The translations under genes and the position numbers were made by a program. This document shows, piece after piece, positions 22,070 through 31,165 of a DNA stretch of 32,060 nucleotides. The DNA comes from Nitrospira sp. SB0677_bin_15 (GTDB lineage Bacteria > Nitrospirota > Nitrospiria > Nitrospirales > UBA8639), in assembly GCA_009842645.1 (NCBI GenBank), contig VYFB01000071.1:1-32060 (forward strand), written 5' to 3'. Position 1 is the stretch's first letter, and each line of letters begins with the position of its first letter. A model generated the notes under the pieces. That model was not told where the DNA came from and did no database searches. It saw only the letters and a list, made by a program, of their open reading frames with translations.

Positions 22070-23662
22070 ATGAACATTCTGGTCAGTGACAGTTTGTCAC
22101 CACGAGGAGTGGCCGTTCTTGAGCAGGGCGGGTTTCACGTCGACGTGAAAACCAAGTTACCCAAAGAGCAGCTTCTGGAAGAGATCAAAGCATATGACGG
22201 CATTGTCGTTCGGTCAGGTACGAAAGTGACGGCTGAGGTGATTGAGGCCGGCAGCCGGCTCAAGATCATCGGGCGCGCCGGGACGGGCCTTGACAACGTG
22301 GATTGTGAGGCTGCCACCCGTCGGGGCATTGTCGTGATGAATACGCCCGGTGGTAATACGATTACAACGGCGGAGCACACGATTGCCATGCTGGTGTCCA
22401 TGAGCCGTAGAATTCCCCAAGCCGTCGTATCGACCAAGGCGGGTAAGTGGGAAAAGTCCAAATTCATGGGGACGGAGTTGTACAACAAGACTCTCGGCCT
22501 CGTGGGGTTGGGGCAGATCGGGACTTACGTCACCAAGTTGGCACAGGGCTTGGCCATGCAAGTGATCGGCTATGATCCCTACCTGTCTCCCGGTCGCGCG
22601 CGGGAGTTGGGAATCCAGACCGTGGCCCTGGACGAGTTGTTCAGGCGGGCCGATTTCATCTCGGTCCATACCCCGTTGACCAACGAGACCCGGTCTTTGA
22701 TCAACGCCCAGGCCATTCGGCAGATGAAAGACGGCGTCATGATCGTCAATTGCGCGCGTGGCGGCATCATTCATGAGGAGGATATGTACGAAGCCCTCAA
22801 AAGCAAAAAGGTCGCCGCCGCGGCCTTTGACGTGTTCGAAGAAGAGCCCGTGAAGCCGGATCACCCCTTGCTCACCTTGGACAACTTCATCTGTACGCCT
22901 CACATCGGGGCTTCGACCGAGGAAGCCCAGGAAAGTGTCGCCGTCTCGATTGCCGAACAGTTTGTCGATTATTTCGAGAAAGGCGTGGCCCGGGGCGCGG
23001 TGAATATCCCATCGGTTCCGCCCGATGCCTTGCTTCAACTCCAACCCTATCTCGGCTTGGCCGAACGGATGGGGTTGTTTCAGGCGCAACTCATTGATGA
23101 AGGCATTGAAGAGGTGACGGTGGAGTATCGGGGAGAAGTGACGGAGTTCTCTTTGGTGCCCCTGACGGTCGCAGTCCTGAAGGGTTTGTTGACCCCGATT
23201 CTTCACAATACGGTGAACGCCGTGAACGCACCCTTTATCGCGAAGCAACGCGGCATCGAAGTTAAGGAAGTGAAGTGGAGCGACGCGGGCGATTATACGA
23301 GCTTGATTCGTCTCCACGTGAAAGCCGGCGCGCAGATGCATCAATTAGCCGGGACCCTGTACAACAAAAAGGATGCCCGTATTGTGGAAACCAATGCTTA
23401 CGGGGTCGAGGTGGTTCCCGAAGGCCACATGCTGTTGATCCAAAACGTCGACCGTCCCGGTGTCATCGGCACGGTGGGGCGTATTCTCGGGGAACACGGG
23501 ATCAATATTGCCCGGATGCAATGTTCTCGTGCGCAGAAAGGCAGCAATGCGTTATTAATCCTTGGTTTGGACGCGCCGCCGCCGCTTCACGTGCAGGACA
23601 ACATCAAACGCGAATCGGACATTGTTTCGACTCGCTTGGTGGATCTGTCGGGCGTCTCGTAA
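22070..23662 (+). CDS. serA: D-3-phosphoglycerate dehydrogenase
   Basis: This enzyme oxidises 3-phosphoglycerate to 3-phosphohydroxypyruvate using NAD, the first and regulated step of serine synthesis. I start at ATG 22070 (MNILVSDSLSPRG), 10 bp after serC. The 530-aa length matches the long SerA form, with an intervening (ASB) domain and a C-terminal ACT domain. Visible motifs: RAGTGLDNVD, the NAD loop GLVGLGQIG near 143, NCARGGIIHEE with catalytic Arg near 229, the Glu in FEEEPV, and His in CTPHIGAS near 276. The ACT domain begins near residue 450 (LLIQNVDRPGVIGTVGRIL) and implies feedback control by serine. Confidence 0.97.
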   Translation: MNILVSDSLSPRGVAVLEQGGFHVDVKTKLPKEQLLEEIKAYDGIVVRSGTKVTAEVIEAGSRLKIIGRAGTGLDNVDCEAATRRGIVVMNTPGGNTITTAEHTIAMLVSMSRRIPQAVVSTKAGKWEKSKFMGTELYNKTLGLVGLGQIGTYVTKLAQGLAMQVIGYDPYLSPGRARELGIQTVALDELFRRADFISVHTPLTNETRSLINAQAIRQMKDGVMIVNCARGGIIHEEDMYEALKSKKVAAAAFDVFEEEPVKPDHPLLTLDNFICTPHIGASTEEAQESVAVSIAEQFVDYFEKGVARGAVNIPSVPPDALLQLQPYLGLAERMGLFQAQLIDEGIEEVTVEYRGEVTEFSLVPLTVAVLKGLLTPILHNTVNAVNAPFIAKQRGIEVKEVKWSDAGDYTSLIRLHVKAGAQMHQLAGTLYNKKDARIVETNAYGVEVVPEGHMLLIQNVDRPGVIGTVGRILGEHGINIARMQCSRAQKGSNALLILGLDAPPPLHVQDNIKRESDIVSTRLVDLSGVS

Positions 23663-23679
23663 CGTTCCGCTCTTGTTCG

Positions 23680-25041
23680 ATGGCTCGCCGCCTCCAACCA
23701 CGATCGGAGCGCCACACGGTTTCTGCAGGGACGGCGCCCCGTTCCCTTATCCCGATCGGGATGACGACCCTGTTGCCTGATGCGGCTGAACGCGTCCGTC
23801 ATTTGGAAAGCGCGTTATTCGAAGGGTTTGCCCGATGGGGCTACCGCGAAATCATCCCGCCGACCTTTGAATACCTGGACGTGCTCTCCGTCGGGTTGCC
23901 GGCCGATATTCTCGAAAAGTGTTACAAAGTCGCAGATTGGACGACCGGACGCATTTTGGTGCTTCGACCGGACGTGACCGCGCAGATCGCGAAAATCGTG
24001 GCAATGGGAATGGCCGGGCGACAACTGCCCCTTCGGTTGAGTTATCGCTCCACGGTGTTCCGCTATGAGCCCGAACACGCCGGACGGGAACGGGAAGTGT
24101 TCCAGTTGGGGGTTGAATTGATCGGGGCCGACGACGCGTCAATGGACGCGGAAATTCTGACCTTGCTCATCGAATCACTGAAAGCCGTAGGACTATCCCA
24201 TTTTAAAATTTCACTTGGACACGTCGGTTTCTATCAGGCGTTGCTGGCGCAATCAGGGCTCTCGGAACAGGGGCGTAAGCAAGCGGAACTCGCCGCAGCG
24301 CGTAAGGACTTGCCGAAACTGGAACGCATTTTGAAAACGGAACGTGTCCCCTCAAAGCAGGCCCGGCCTATCCTTGAAGCACCGGGGCGTTATGGGCGGG
24401 AAGAGATGTTGCAATGGGGCCGGACCGTCGCCGGTCGCAATACCCGGTTGCTGCCACCCATTGAACGATTGAGCCGGGTCTATGCGCTGCTCGACGCGGC
24501 CGGCGTCAAAGAGCACCTGCTCCTGGATCTGGGAGAATTTCGCGGCTTCGACTACTATGATGGAGTCGTATTCGACGTTTTTTCCGACAACGTCGGCTGT
24601 GAACTGGGTGGGGGAGGACGCTATAACCATTTGATCGGACAATTCGGACAGGATCTCCCTTCTACGGGATTTGCCTTGGACCTTGATCGCCTGTTCATGG
24701 CATTAGGAAAGGAGGGGGAGAAATGGGCTCCGGAAACGCCCAGCGTGTTGGTCGCGGCTCCTCATGCTCATTTTGGAGAAGCGTTCCACGTGAGCCAGTT
24801 CCTTCGTTCGCACGGGTTGGTGGTGTACCAGGAAACCGTGCCACGGTGGGATTCCACCCGACTTCACAAGATTCGGACGCGACTTAGGGCTTCCGGCGCG
24901 TCCTGGGCCGTGATGGTGGGCCTGTCTGCCCTTTCGAGCCGGGAAGTCGGGGTGTTGGCGAAACAGGCCAAGACTTCACGAACCGTTCGTATCCATGACC
25001 TTCCTACCCTGATTCTCAATGGTGCGCATGCTCACGTCTGA
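23680..25041 (+). CDS. hisZ: ATP phosphoribosyltransferase regulatory subunit
   Basis: HisZ is a catalytically inactive histidyl-tRNA synthetase paralog that binds and regulates short-form HisG in the first step of histidine synthesis. From ATG 23680 the product is 453 aa. Landmarks: PIGMTTLLPDAAERVRHLE, PTFEYLDV, VLRPDVTAQIAKI, RYEPEHAGREREVFQLGVELIG and ELGGGGRYNHLIGQFG. The class II synthetase fold is retained. The C-terminal 90 residues (PSVLVAAPHAHFGEAF onward) resemble an anticodon-binding domain. No strong ribosome site precedes the ATG; MTTLLP at 23761 would be too late, since family members have residues before it. HisS is the alternative, but the LPTLIL end and neighbours favour HisZ. 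It overlaps dnaB by 23 bp. Confidence 0.85.
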   Translation: MARRLQPRSERHTVSAGTAPRSLIPIGMTTLLPDAAERVRHLESALFEGFARWGYREIIPPTFEYLDVLSVGLPADILEKCYKVADWTTGRILVLRPDVTAQIAKIVAMGMAGRQLPLRLSYRSTVFRYEPEHAGREREVFQLGVELIGADDASMDAEILTLLIESLKAVGLSHFKISLGHVGFYQALLAQSGLSEQGRKQAELAAARKDLPKLERILKTERVPSKQARPILEAPGRYGREEMLQWGRTVAGRNTRLLPPIERLSRVYALLDAAGVKEHLLLDLGEFRGFDYYDGVVFDVFSDNVGCELGGGGRYNHLIGQFGQDLPSTGFALDLDRLFMALGKEGEKWAPETPSVLVAAPHAHFGEAFHVSQFLRSHGLVVYQETVPRWDSTRLHKIRTRLRASGASWAVMVGLSALSSREVGVLAKQAKTSRTVRIHDLPTLILNGAHAHV

Positions 25042-26377
25042 CGTTTCCGATCTCCGGTTGCCGCCTCAGAATCTCGATGCCGAGCAATCCATCCTCGGGG
25101 CCGTTCTGTTGGAAAATAGTGCGCTCAATAAGGCGCTTGAAGTCATCATCGAAGAAGACTTTCATCGCGGGGCGCATCGAACCATTTTTACGGGGATGAT
25201 CGAACTGGCTGACCGCAATGAAGTGGTTGATCAGATCACCTTGACCGAATTGTTGAAAACCAAAGGTCAATTGGAGCAGGTCGGCGGTGCGGCGTACGTG
25301 GCTGAATTGGTGCAAGCGGTGCCTAGTGCGTCGAATATCCGGTATCACTGCAAAATCGTCCGGGAAAAATCCCTGTTGCGCGGGTTGATCCGCACCGCTA
25401 CGGAAATTGTGACCAAGGGATATGACGGACTTGGGGAGTCGGAAGACCTCCTGGAATACGCGGAACGGGAGATCTTCAGGTTGGCGCAGGGTCGTTTGGG
25501 CCGGTCGTTTGAATCCATGAAACAAGCCGTCATAGAAAGCATGGAGATTGTTGATCGATTATATTACCGAAAAGAAAAAATTACGGGCGTGCCGACCGGA
25601 TATCACGTGATTGACAATATCACGGCCGGGCTTCAGCCGTCCGATCTCATTATCATTGCCGGTCGCCCGAGCATGGGGAAAACCAGCCTGGCCTTGGGTA
25701 TGGCCGAACATGCCGCGATTCGCGCGAATCTGACCGTGGGGATTTTCAGCCTGGAAATGTCAAAAGTCCAGCTCGTGCTTCGGATGCTCAGTTCCCAGGC
25801 GAGCCTCGATTCTCATGCCTTGAGGACGGGGCAACTCGATCGTCACGCGGAGTGGAGTCAACTGGTTGACGCGGCAAATCGCTTGGCCAGTGCCAAGATT
25901 TTCATTGATGATTCCGGGGGGATGACGGTCCAGCAAATGCGGGGCAAGGCCCGTCGCCTCAAGGCCGAACACGGCCTGGACCTGTTGATCATCGATTACC
26001 TGCAACTCATGCAGGGACGCAGTGATTCCGAATCGCGACAGCAGGAAATTTCCGACATCAGCCGGTCACTCAAAGCGTTAGCCAAGGAATTGGATATTCC
26101 GGTGGTGGCGCTTTCCCAGTTGAGCCGGGCCGTGGAAAACAGGACCGATAAACGGCCCGTCCTCTCTGATCTTCGTGAATCCGGGGCCATTGAACAGGAT
26201 GCGGACGTGGTGATGTTCATTTATCGTGAAGAGGTTTATAATCCGGATACAGAGGAAAAAAGAAACATTGCCGATATTTTGATTCGGAAACATCGCAATG
26301 GCCCGACGGGCGACCGTCAACTGACGTTCTTGGAGCAGTATGCAAAATTTGGCAATCTTGAGACTGAGCATCTCTAG
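25019..26377 (+). CDS. dnaB: Replicative DNA helicase
   Basis: This is the hexameric 5'-3' helicase of the replication fork. The 452-aa length is standard. The N-terminal domain starts LPPQNLDAEQSILGAVLLEN. The RecA-like core has Walker A GRPSMGKTSLALGMAEHA near 215, SLEMSKVQLVLRMLSSQA, Walker B LLIIDYLQLM near 322, ALSQLSRAVENR, and LRESGAIEQDADVVMFIYR. The ATG at 25019 lies inside hisZ (23-bp overlap), so the two are coupled; a second ATG at 25028 is possible. No intein interrupts it. A TPR-protein gene follows directly. Confidence 0.96.
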   Translation: MVRMLTSDVSDLRLPPQNLDAEQSILGAVLLENSALNKALEVIIEEDFHRGAHRTIFTGMIELADRNEVVDQITLTELLKTKGQLEQVGGAAYVAELVQAVPSASNIRYHCKIVREKSLLRGLIRTATEIVTKGYDGLGESEDLLEYAEREIFRLAQGRLGRSFESMKQAVIESMEIVDRLYYRKEKITGVPTGYHVIDNITAGLQPSDLIIIAGRPSMGKTSLALGMAEHAAIRANLTVGIFSLEMSKVQLVLRMLSSQASLDSHALRTGQLDRHAEWSQLVDAANRLASAKIFIDDSGGMTVQQMRGKARRLKAEHGLDLLIIDYLQLMQGRSDSESRQQEISDISRSLKALAKELDIPVVALSQLSRAVENRTDKRPVLSDLRESGAIEQDADVVMFIYREEVYNPDTEEKRNIADILIRKHRNGPTGDRQLTFLEQYAKFGNLETEHL

Positions 26378-26399
26378 TGCTTCGGATGATAAACGGTTC

Positions 26400-28229
26400 A
26401 TGAGACGTCCGGAACGCACCCAAAGAAGTTGTGCCGGAGGCGTGGGCCCAAGGTCCGGGGGATGGCAGGAACGGGTGTTAGTCGCGTTCCTCCTTATTCC
26501 CCTGCTGGTGGTGTCTTGTGCCGCTGTGCCCAAATCCGGGGACGACGCCGTCGTTCAACCTGAATCCGTCCCTCTTCCGTCTCCGGCGTACTATCATTTT
26601 TTGCAAGGCTACCTGGCGGAACTCGCGAATGACGTTCCCAGGGCCGTTGCCGAGTATCGAGCCGCGCTGCACTTTGACCCGAAATCTGCATTCCTGCGCG
26701 TGCGGTTGGCCGCCTTGCAATTTTTGTCGGGGAACATGCAAAACGCCATGGCCATGTTGGATCAAATCGATTCAGCGCAGGTGCGGGGGGCGATTGTGTT
26801 GGTTGAAATGGCCAAGATTTACGCAGGCGGAGGCCAGTTTGACCGTGCATTGGGGTTGTATGACGAAGCGGTTCGTTTGAATCCTGAGCGAGGGGAGATC
26901 TATTTTGACAAGGGCGTCTTGCTGCTGAATCTCAAGCGGCCTCAACAGGCCGAAACGGTCTTCACCCAAGGTCTTGAGCATGCCCCGGAGTCCCATTTCG
27001 GACACTTCTACCAAGGAAAAGCCTTGGAAAACCAAGAGAAAAGAGTGGAGGCCAAGGAAGCCTATCGCCGGGCGATCAACCGGGCCAAACAGTTTGAACC
27101 CGCCTATCAGGCCTTGCTGAAGTTGCATGAGTTCGACGAGGACCTTCAGGCAGCGATTCAGCTCTACCATGAGTTCGAGGTATCGGTGACGCCTCGCGAC
27201 AATACGTTCCGCAAGGACTTTGTCCGTTTTCTGGTCAAACAAAAAGACTATGGGCAAGCCTTGGATATTCTGGAGCAGATGATCGTGGATGATCCCCAGG
27301 ACGTTAAGCTGCAAATCCAAAGGGCCTTGGTCTACGTCGAAATGCAAGAACCTCACCGCGCCGTAACGGAGTTGAAGGGAATCCTGCAAGCGCATCCCTC
27401 CGAGCTGCGTGTTCGAGACTACCTGGGATGGCTGTACGAACAAATCGACGACGTTGAAAAAGCGTTGGATACCTATAGGACGAATATCGATCTGGATGCG
27501 ACGTTTTACGACAGTCGCCTTCACCTCGGAATCTTACTGTATCGACTCACGCGCTATGATGAAGCCGTGCAGCATTTGACCCGGGCTGCCGGGCTGAAAC
27601 CCGGGGACTCGGAAGTCCATCTTTTGCTGGGATTGAGCTACCTGCAAGCCAATGAATTTGAACGGGCCACGTCTGCATTTGAAAAGGGACTGGAATATCA
27701 CCCCAACGATGAAGACTTGCGATTTAACCTTGGGGCCGCCTATGACAAGCTCGATCGGTTCCCCGACGTAGTTCGGGAAATGGAAGCGGTGCTGGCCCTC
27801 AACCCCGATCATACCGACGCGCTCAATTACCTCGGCTATAGCTATGCCGATCGGGGTATCAATGGGGAAGAGGCCGTGGAATTGACGCGCCGCGCCGTGG
27901 CGCTCAAGCCGGACAATGGTGCGTACGTCGATAGCTTGGGGTGGGCGCTCTTCAAAGTCGGAAAAGTGGCTGAAGCCCTTCGGGAACTTCAGCGAGCGGC
28001 TGAACTCGTCGAAGACGACCCGGTCATTTTTGAGCATTTGGGAGAAATTTATTTGATCCAGGAGCACCGGGACGCGGCCAAGGCTGCGTGGGTCCGTGCG
28101 CTGCAATTGGATCCTCACAATGAAAGACTCATCAAACGATTTCGTGAAGCGGGCTTTGGCGGACGGCGGGACGGTGGGCAGGCACAAGGGCCTGCCTCTA
28201 CAAATAATACGGGCTCTCCCGGCCCGTAG
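26400..28229 (+). CDS. TPR-repeat lipoprotein
   Basis: The product is about 609 aa from ATG 26400. The true start is uncertain: ATG 26340 lies inside dnaB, and a GTG at 26475 follows AGGAA but leaves no basic n-region. A lipobox (LLVVSC, Cys about 40) predicts an exported lipoprotein. The rest is an array of about twelve TPR units, visible as recurring A-x-x-x-Y/F and L-x-P spacings (for example GLYDEAVRLNPERGEIYFDKG, trimmed here, and LEYHPNDEDLRFNLG). TPR lipoproteins scaffold envelope complexes, such as those for pili, exopolysaccharide or BAM. A pilin-like gene follows. The last 20 residues (Gly/Pro/Asn-rich) come from a palindromic repeat cluster and look like a late addition. Confidence 0.82.
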   Translation: MRRPERTQRSCAGGVGPRSGGWQERVLVAFLLIPLLVVSCAAVPKSGDDAVVQPESVPLPSPAYYHFLQGYLAELANDVPRAVAEYRAALHFDPKSAFLRVRLAALQFLSGNMQNAMAMLDQIDSAQVRGAIVLVEMAKIYAGGGQFDRALGLYDEAVRLNPERGEIYFDKGVLLLNLKRPQQAETVFTQGLEHAPESHFGHFYQGKALENQEKRVEAKEAYRRAINRAKQFEPAYQALLKLHEFDEDLQAAIQLYHEFEVSVTPRDNTFRKDFVRFLVKQKDYGQALDILEQMIVDDPQDVKLQIQRALVYVEMQEPHRAVTELKGILQAHPSELRVRDYLGWLYEQIDDVEKALDTYRTNIDLDATFYDSRLHLGILLYRLTRYDEAVQHLTRAAGLKPGDSEVHLLLGLSYLQANEFERATSAFEKGLEYHPNDEDLRFNLGAAYDKLDRFPDVVREMEAVLALNPDHTDALNYLGYSYADRGINGEEAVELTRRAVALKPDNGAYVDSLGWALFKVGKVAEALRELQRAAELVEDDPVIFEHLGEIYLIQEHRDAAKAAWVRALQLDPHNERLIKRFREAGFGGRRDGGQAQGPASTNNTGSPGP

Positions 28230-28251
28230 GGGACGGCCCCTGTGCCGTCCC
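28177..28251. repeat. Three tandem palindromic hairpins at the end of the TPR gene
   Basis: The stems are GGCAGGC/GCCTGCC (28177-28183, 28190-28196), ACGGGC/GCCCGT (28209-28214, 28222-28227) and GGGACGGC/GCCGTCCC (28230-28237, 28244-28251). The TPR stop codon lies between stems two and three. The style matches interspersed intergenic palindromes common in GC-rich genomes. No T run follows, so it is not a typical terminator. Confidence 0.65.
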
Positions 28252-28322
28252 GAATGGATGGTGCTGCTACACCGGAGTGAACCGGGCATTCATTGTCGTA
28301 CTAATCGTAGCGGAGGACACGG

Positions 28323-28769
28323 ATGTTTCACATCATTCGCAATGGACGAGGGTTCAGTTTGACGGAGTTGATGATCGTCGTGGCTATCATCGGCATTTTG
28401 GCCGTGATTGCCATTCCGAATTTTCTGAAATATCAAGCCCGGGCCAAACAATCGGAAGCCAAAACCAACCTAGTGGCGATTCATACCAGTGAGATGGCCT
28501 ATTTTGCCGAAAACAATGCCTACGTCGATGATTTCAATGCGATAGGGTTTGCCGTCACCGGCTCCTCCCAATTGTATTACTACGAATTGGGGAGCAGCAG
28601 TTTCGGAACTCTGCCGCCAGGATGTACGGCTTCGACCTTGGACAACGTGTCGGACACGGGATTTACGGCCGTGGCAACCGCCAATATCGACGGCGATTCA
28701 ACCTGTGACGTGTGGACCATCGACGAGAAGAAAACGTTGGTGAACGTCACGAATGACGTGGCCTTGTAG
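28323..28769 (+). CDS. Type IV pilin-like prepilin
   Basis: The 148-aa protein has a class III signal: a short basic leader ending in RG, cleaved before FSLTELMIVVAIIGILAVIAIP, trimmed here to its key residues. Phe is +1 and Glu is +5, the residue needed for assembly. The hydrophobic helix is followed by FLKYQARAKQSEAKTNL, typical of PilA/type IVa pilins and GspG-like pseudopilins. Two Cys (PPGC and DSTC) near residues 101 and 123 could form the C-terminal disulfide loop. A good GGAGG site precedes the ATG. No pilus assembly genes are nearby, so they must lie elsewhere. It could be a major pilin, a minor pilin or a pseudopilin. Confidence 0.9.
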   Translation: MFHIIRNGRGFSLTELMIVVAIIGILAVIAIPNFLKYQARAKQSEAKTNLVAIHTSEMAYFAENNAYVDDFNAIGFAVTGSSQLYYYELGSSSFGTLPPGCTASTLDNVSDTGFTAVATANIDGDSTCDVWTIDEKKTLVNVTNDVAL

Positions 28770-28827
28770 CCGATCTTCCGTTGAAAAAACCCGGCCCCTC
28801 TTTTCCTTCTTCCAGTGGGTAATATCC

Positions 28828-28857
28828 TTGACTCTCTTCAAGGGGGTCTGTTATAAG
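28828..28857 (+). promoter_or_regulatory. Candidate promoter of the hopanoid genes
   Basis: TTGACT (28828-28833) and TATAAG (28852-28857) are separated by 18 bp. This is the best sigma-70-like match in the window. It would give a leader of about 90 nt before the shc ATG. It lies downstream of the pilin stop, so it serves shc and hpnG. Confidence 0.5.
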
Positions 28858-28956
28858 CCATCAACCCTCAATCATGGGGGTTCATGAGTCACGTTCTTAG
28901 TCGTTGGACCTGCACACGTCTCTCGACGTACCCTGTCGATACCAGTTAGTCTGCAC

Positions 28957-31122
28957 ATGGATCTTCTGATAAATTTTCTGGGGCGGTTGTCCCAGAGTTT
29001 TTTCCCCCCTGCCCCCCACAAGGCTCAACCTCGTCATTGGAATCCGCGCACTCCTTCCCTGAAGCTTGTCTCCGGCAACCGTGGAGTAGCGGGAGACGTG
29101 GAATGCGTGCAGAGCCGAACCGCCCCAGCAACCGTTGGCCACGCGGAAGCCGTAGAAGAAGCTTTGTCGCGGAGTGCGAGGTGGCTTCTTGGCCAACAAC
29201 ATCCTGAACAGGGCTATTGGGTGCAGGAATTGGAGGCGGATACGACGTTGACCTCGGAATATGTCATGTTGCGCCGGTATATCGGGGCCGTTGATACGGA
29301 GCAGGAAGCCAGAATGGTTCGCTATCTTCAAGGCGCGCAACTTGAAGACGGGGGATGGCCGATTTATACCGGAGCTCCCATGGACGTCAGCGCCTCGGTC
29401 AAAGCCTACTTTGCCTTAAAATTGGCCGGGGTCCCACAGGATGATCCGGGGATGCGTCGGGCCCGGCAAGCGATCCTGGACAAGGGTGGCGTGGTGTCAG
29501 CCAACGTCTTTACAAAAATTGCGTTGGCCTTGTTCGGACAATACGATTGGAAAGGGCTTCCGAGCATGCCTCCCGAAGTCGTGTTGGCACCCAAGAAATT
29601 TGCCTTTAACATGTACGCTATCTCGTACTGGTCCAGGGCCGTCGTCATTCCCCTGCTGATTGTGTTTGCCGTTCGCCGGGAATGCCGGATTCCCGCGGAA
29701 CGAGGGATTGAAGAGTTGTTCTGTACGCCTCGCGATCAAATCAACTATCGCTATGCGCCGCCGTTTCAAAAAGATCCCGAATTCATCAGTTGGCGGAATT
29801 TTTTTGTCTGGATTGATCGGATTCTGAAGGTTTATGAGAAATATCCGCTTCGGTCCGTACGGAAAAAAGCGATGAAGCGAGCCGAGGCGTGGTTGCTGGA
29901 ACATATGCAGGGTGACGGGGGACTTGGGGCAATTTACCCGGCCATGGCCAATTCGATCTTTGCCTTGATGGCTCTTGGGTACCCGGCGTCGCATCCGTTA
30001 GTCCAGAAAGCTCTTCGAGAAATCGAGGCGTTGGAAATCGACACGCCGGACTCAGCGGAGGGCCCGTCTACGCTTCACCTGCAGCCGTGTCATTCTCCGA
30101 TATGGGATACGGCGTTAACCATCAACGCGCTCATTGAAAGAGGCTTGCCCGTTGACCATGAAGCGCTGTCGCATGCCTCTTCCTGGTTGCGTTCCCGACA
30201 AACGCAGAAGGTGGGAGATTGGGTTGTGTCTTCTCCCGGGGCTACGCCAGGCGGATGGTATTTTCAGTTTGAAAATGAATTGTATCCCGACGTCGATGAT
30301 ACGGCCGCTGTCCTGACCGCCTTGGCGAAAGTTTCGCCTCTCCAGCCTGCCGACCGGGATGAGGTCATTCAGCGTGGGCTGAAGTGGGCGTTGGCCATGC
30401 AAAGCTCCAACGGCGGGTGGGGTGCCTATGACCGGGACAATGATCAACTGATTTTCAACAAGATTCCCTTCGCGGATCATCAGTCGTTGCTTGATCCTCC
30501 CACGGCGGACCTTACGGGCCGGTGTCTGGAGATGCTCGGCGCCTTGGGCTATGATCGATCCCATCCTGCCGTGGCCCCGGCGCTTGAGTTTCTTCGACGA
30601 GAACAGGAAGCCGACGGCAGTTGGTATGGGCGATGGGGCGTCAATTACCTCTACGGGACTTGGTGCGTCGTCGTCGGCCTTCAGGCTATCGGAGAGGACA
30701 TGTCCGCGCCGTGGATTCGACGCGCCGTTGCGTGGGTTGAATCCAAACAGAATATAGACGGCGGATGGGGGGAATCCTGCTTGTCGTATGCCGACCGGGC
30801 ATGGGCTGGGAAAGGCGAAAGCACCCCCTCGCAAACGGCGTGGGCCCTTTTGACCTTATTGACAGCGGGTTTGTCCGATTCCTTGAGCATCGCAAGAGGC
30901 GTCAATTTTTTGCTTCGCCATCAACTTGATAATGGGACGTGGTACGAGCCGTACCACGTCGGCACTGGGTTTCCCAGGGTGTTCTATCTTCGATATCACG
31001 GCTACAGCAAATATTTCCCCATGTGGGCGCTGGCCATGTATCGTAACGTTCGGATGCACGGTCAGACGAGATCTCAAGCGTTGCAGGACGTTGCGCAATC
31101 AGCCAGGCAACGGCAATCCTGA
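28957..31122 (+). CDS. shc: Squalene-hopene cyclase
   Basis: This membrane-associated enzyme cyclises squalene to hopene/hopanol, the core step of hopanoid synthesis. The product is 721 aa, with an N-terminal extension of about 60 residues compared with common SHCs. The catalytic DXDD (DVDD) motif is at about residue 444 in ELYPDVDDTAAVLTAL. QW repeats typical of the family appear as QLEDGGW, QSSNGGWGAYDRDN, QEADGSWYGRWG, QNIDGGWGESC and QLDNGTW. The C-terminus FYLRYHGYSKYFPMWALAMY is characteristic. A promoter lies at 28828-28857. A HpnG-like gene follows within 50 bp, so the two form a hopanoid operon. No SHC-typical motif is missing. Confidence 0.96.
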   Translation: MDLLINFLGRLSQSFFPPAPHKAQPRHWNPRTPSLKLVSGNRGVAGDVECVQSRTAPATVGHAEAVEEALSRSARWLLGQQHPEQGYWVQELEADTTLTSEYVMLRRYIGAVDTEQEARMVRYLQGAQLEDGGWPIYTGAPMDVSASVKAYFALKLAGVPQDDPGMRRARQAILDKGGVVSANVFTKIALALFGQYDWKGLPSMPPEVVLAPKKFAFNMYAISYWSRAVVIPLLIVFAVRRECRIPAERGIEELFCTPRDQINYRYAPPFQKDPEFISWRNFFVWIDRILKVYEKYPLRSVRKKAMKRAEAWLLEHMQGDGGLGAIYPAMANSIFALMALGYPASHPLVQKALREIEALEIDTPDSAEGPSTLHLQPCHSPIWDTALTINALIERGLPVDHEALSHASSWLRSRQTQKVGDWVVSSPGATPGGWYFQFENELYPDVDDTAAVLTALAKVSPLQPADRDEVIQRGLKWALAMQSSNGGWGAYDRDNDQLIFNKIPFADHQSLLDPPTADLTGRCLEMLGALGYDRSHPAVAPALEFLRREQEADGSWYGRWGVNYLYGTWCVVVGLQAIGEDMSAPWIRRAVAWVESKQNIDGGWGESCLSYADRAWAGKGESTPSQTAWALLTLLTAGLSDSLSIARGVNFLLRHQLDNGTWYEPYHVGTGFPRVFYLRYHGYSKYFPMWALAMYRNVRMHGQTRSQALQDVAQSARQRQS

Positions 31123-31165
31123 TTGGCGTCGTCTTTTTTCATTTCAACGGTTTCCGGAGTCCTTC

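Noticed and set aside
23275-23679. N-terminal extension of HisZ
   Set aside because: It overlaps the C-terminal part of serA in another frame and reads as Arg/Ser-rich shadow sequence.
28230-28251. Rho-independent terminator after the TPR gene
   Set aside because: The GC hairpin is not followed by a T run; it matches a palindromic repeat cluster instead.
30926-31165. Long N-terminal extension of HpnG
   Set aside because: It lies within shc in another frame and lacks homology-like character.
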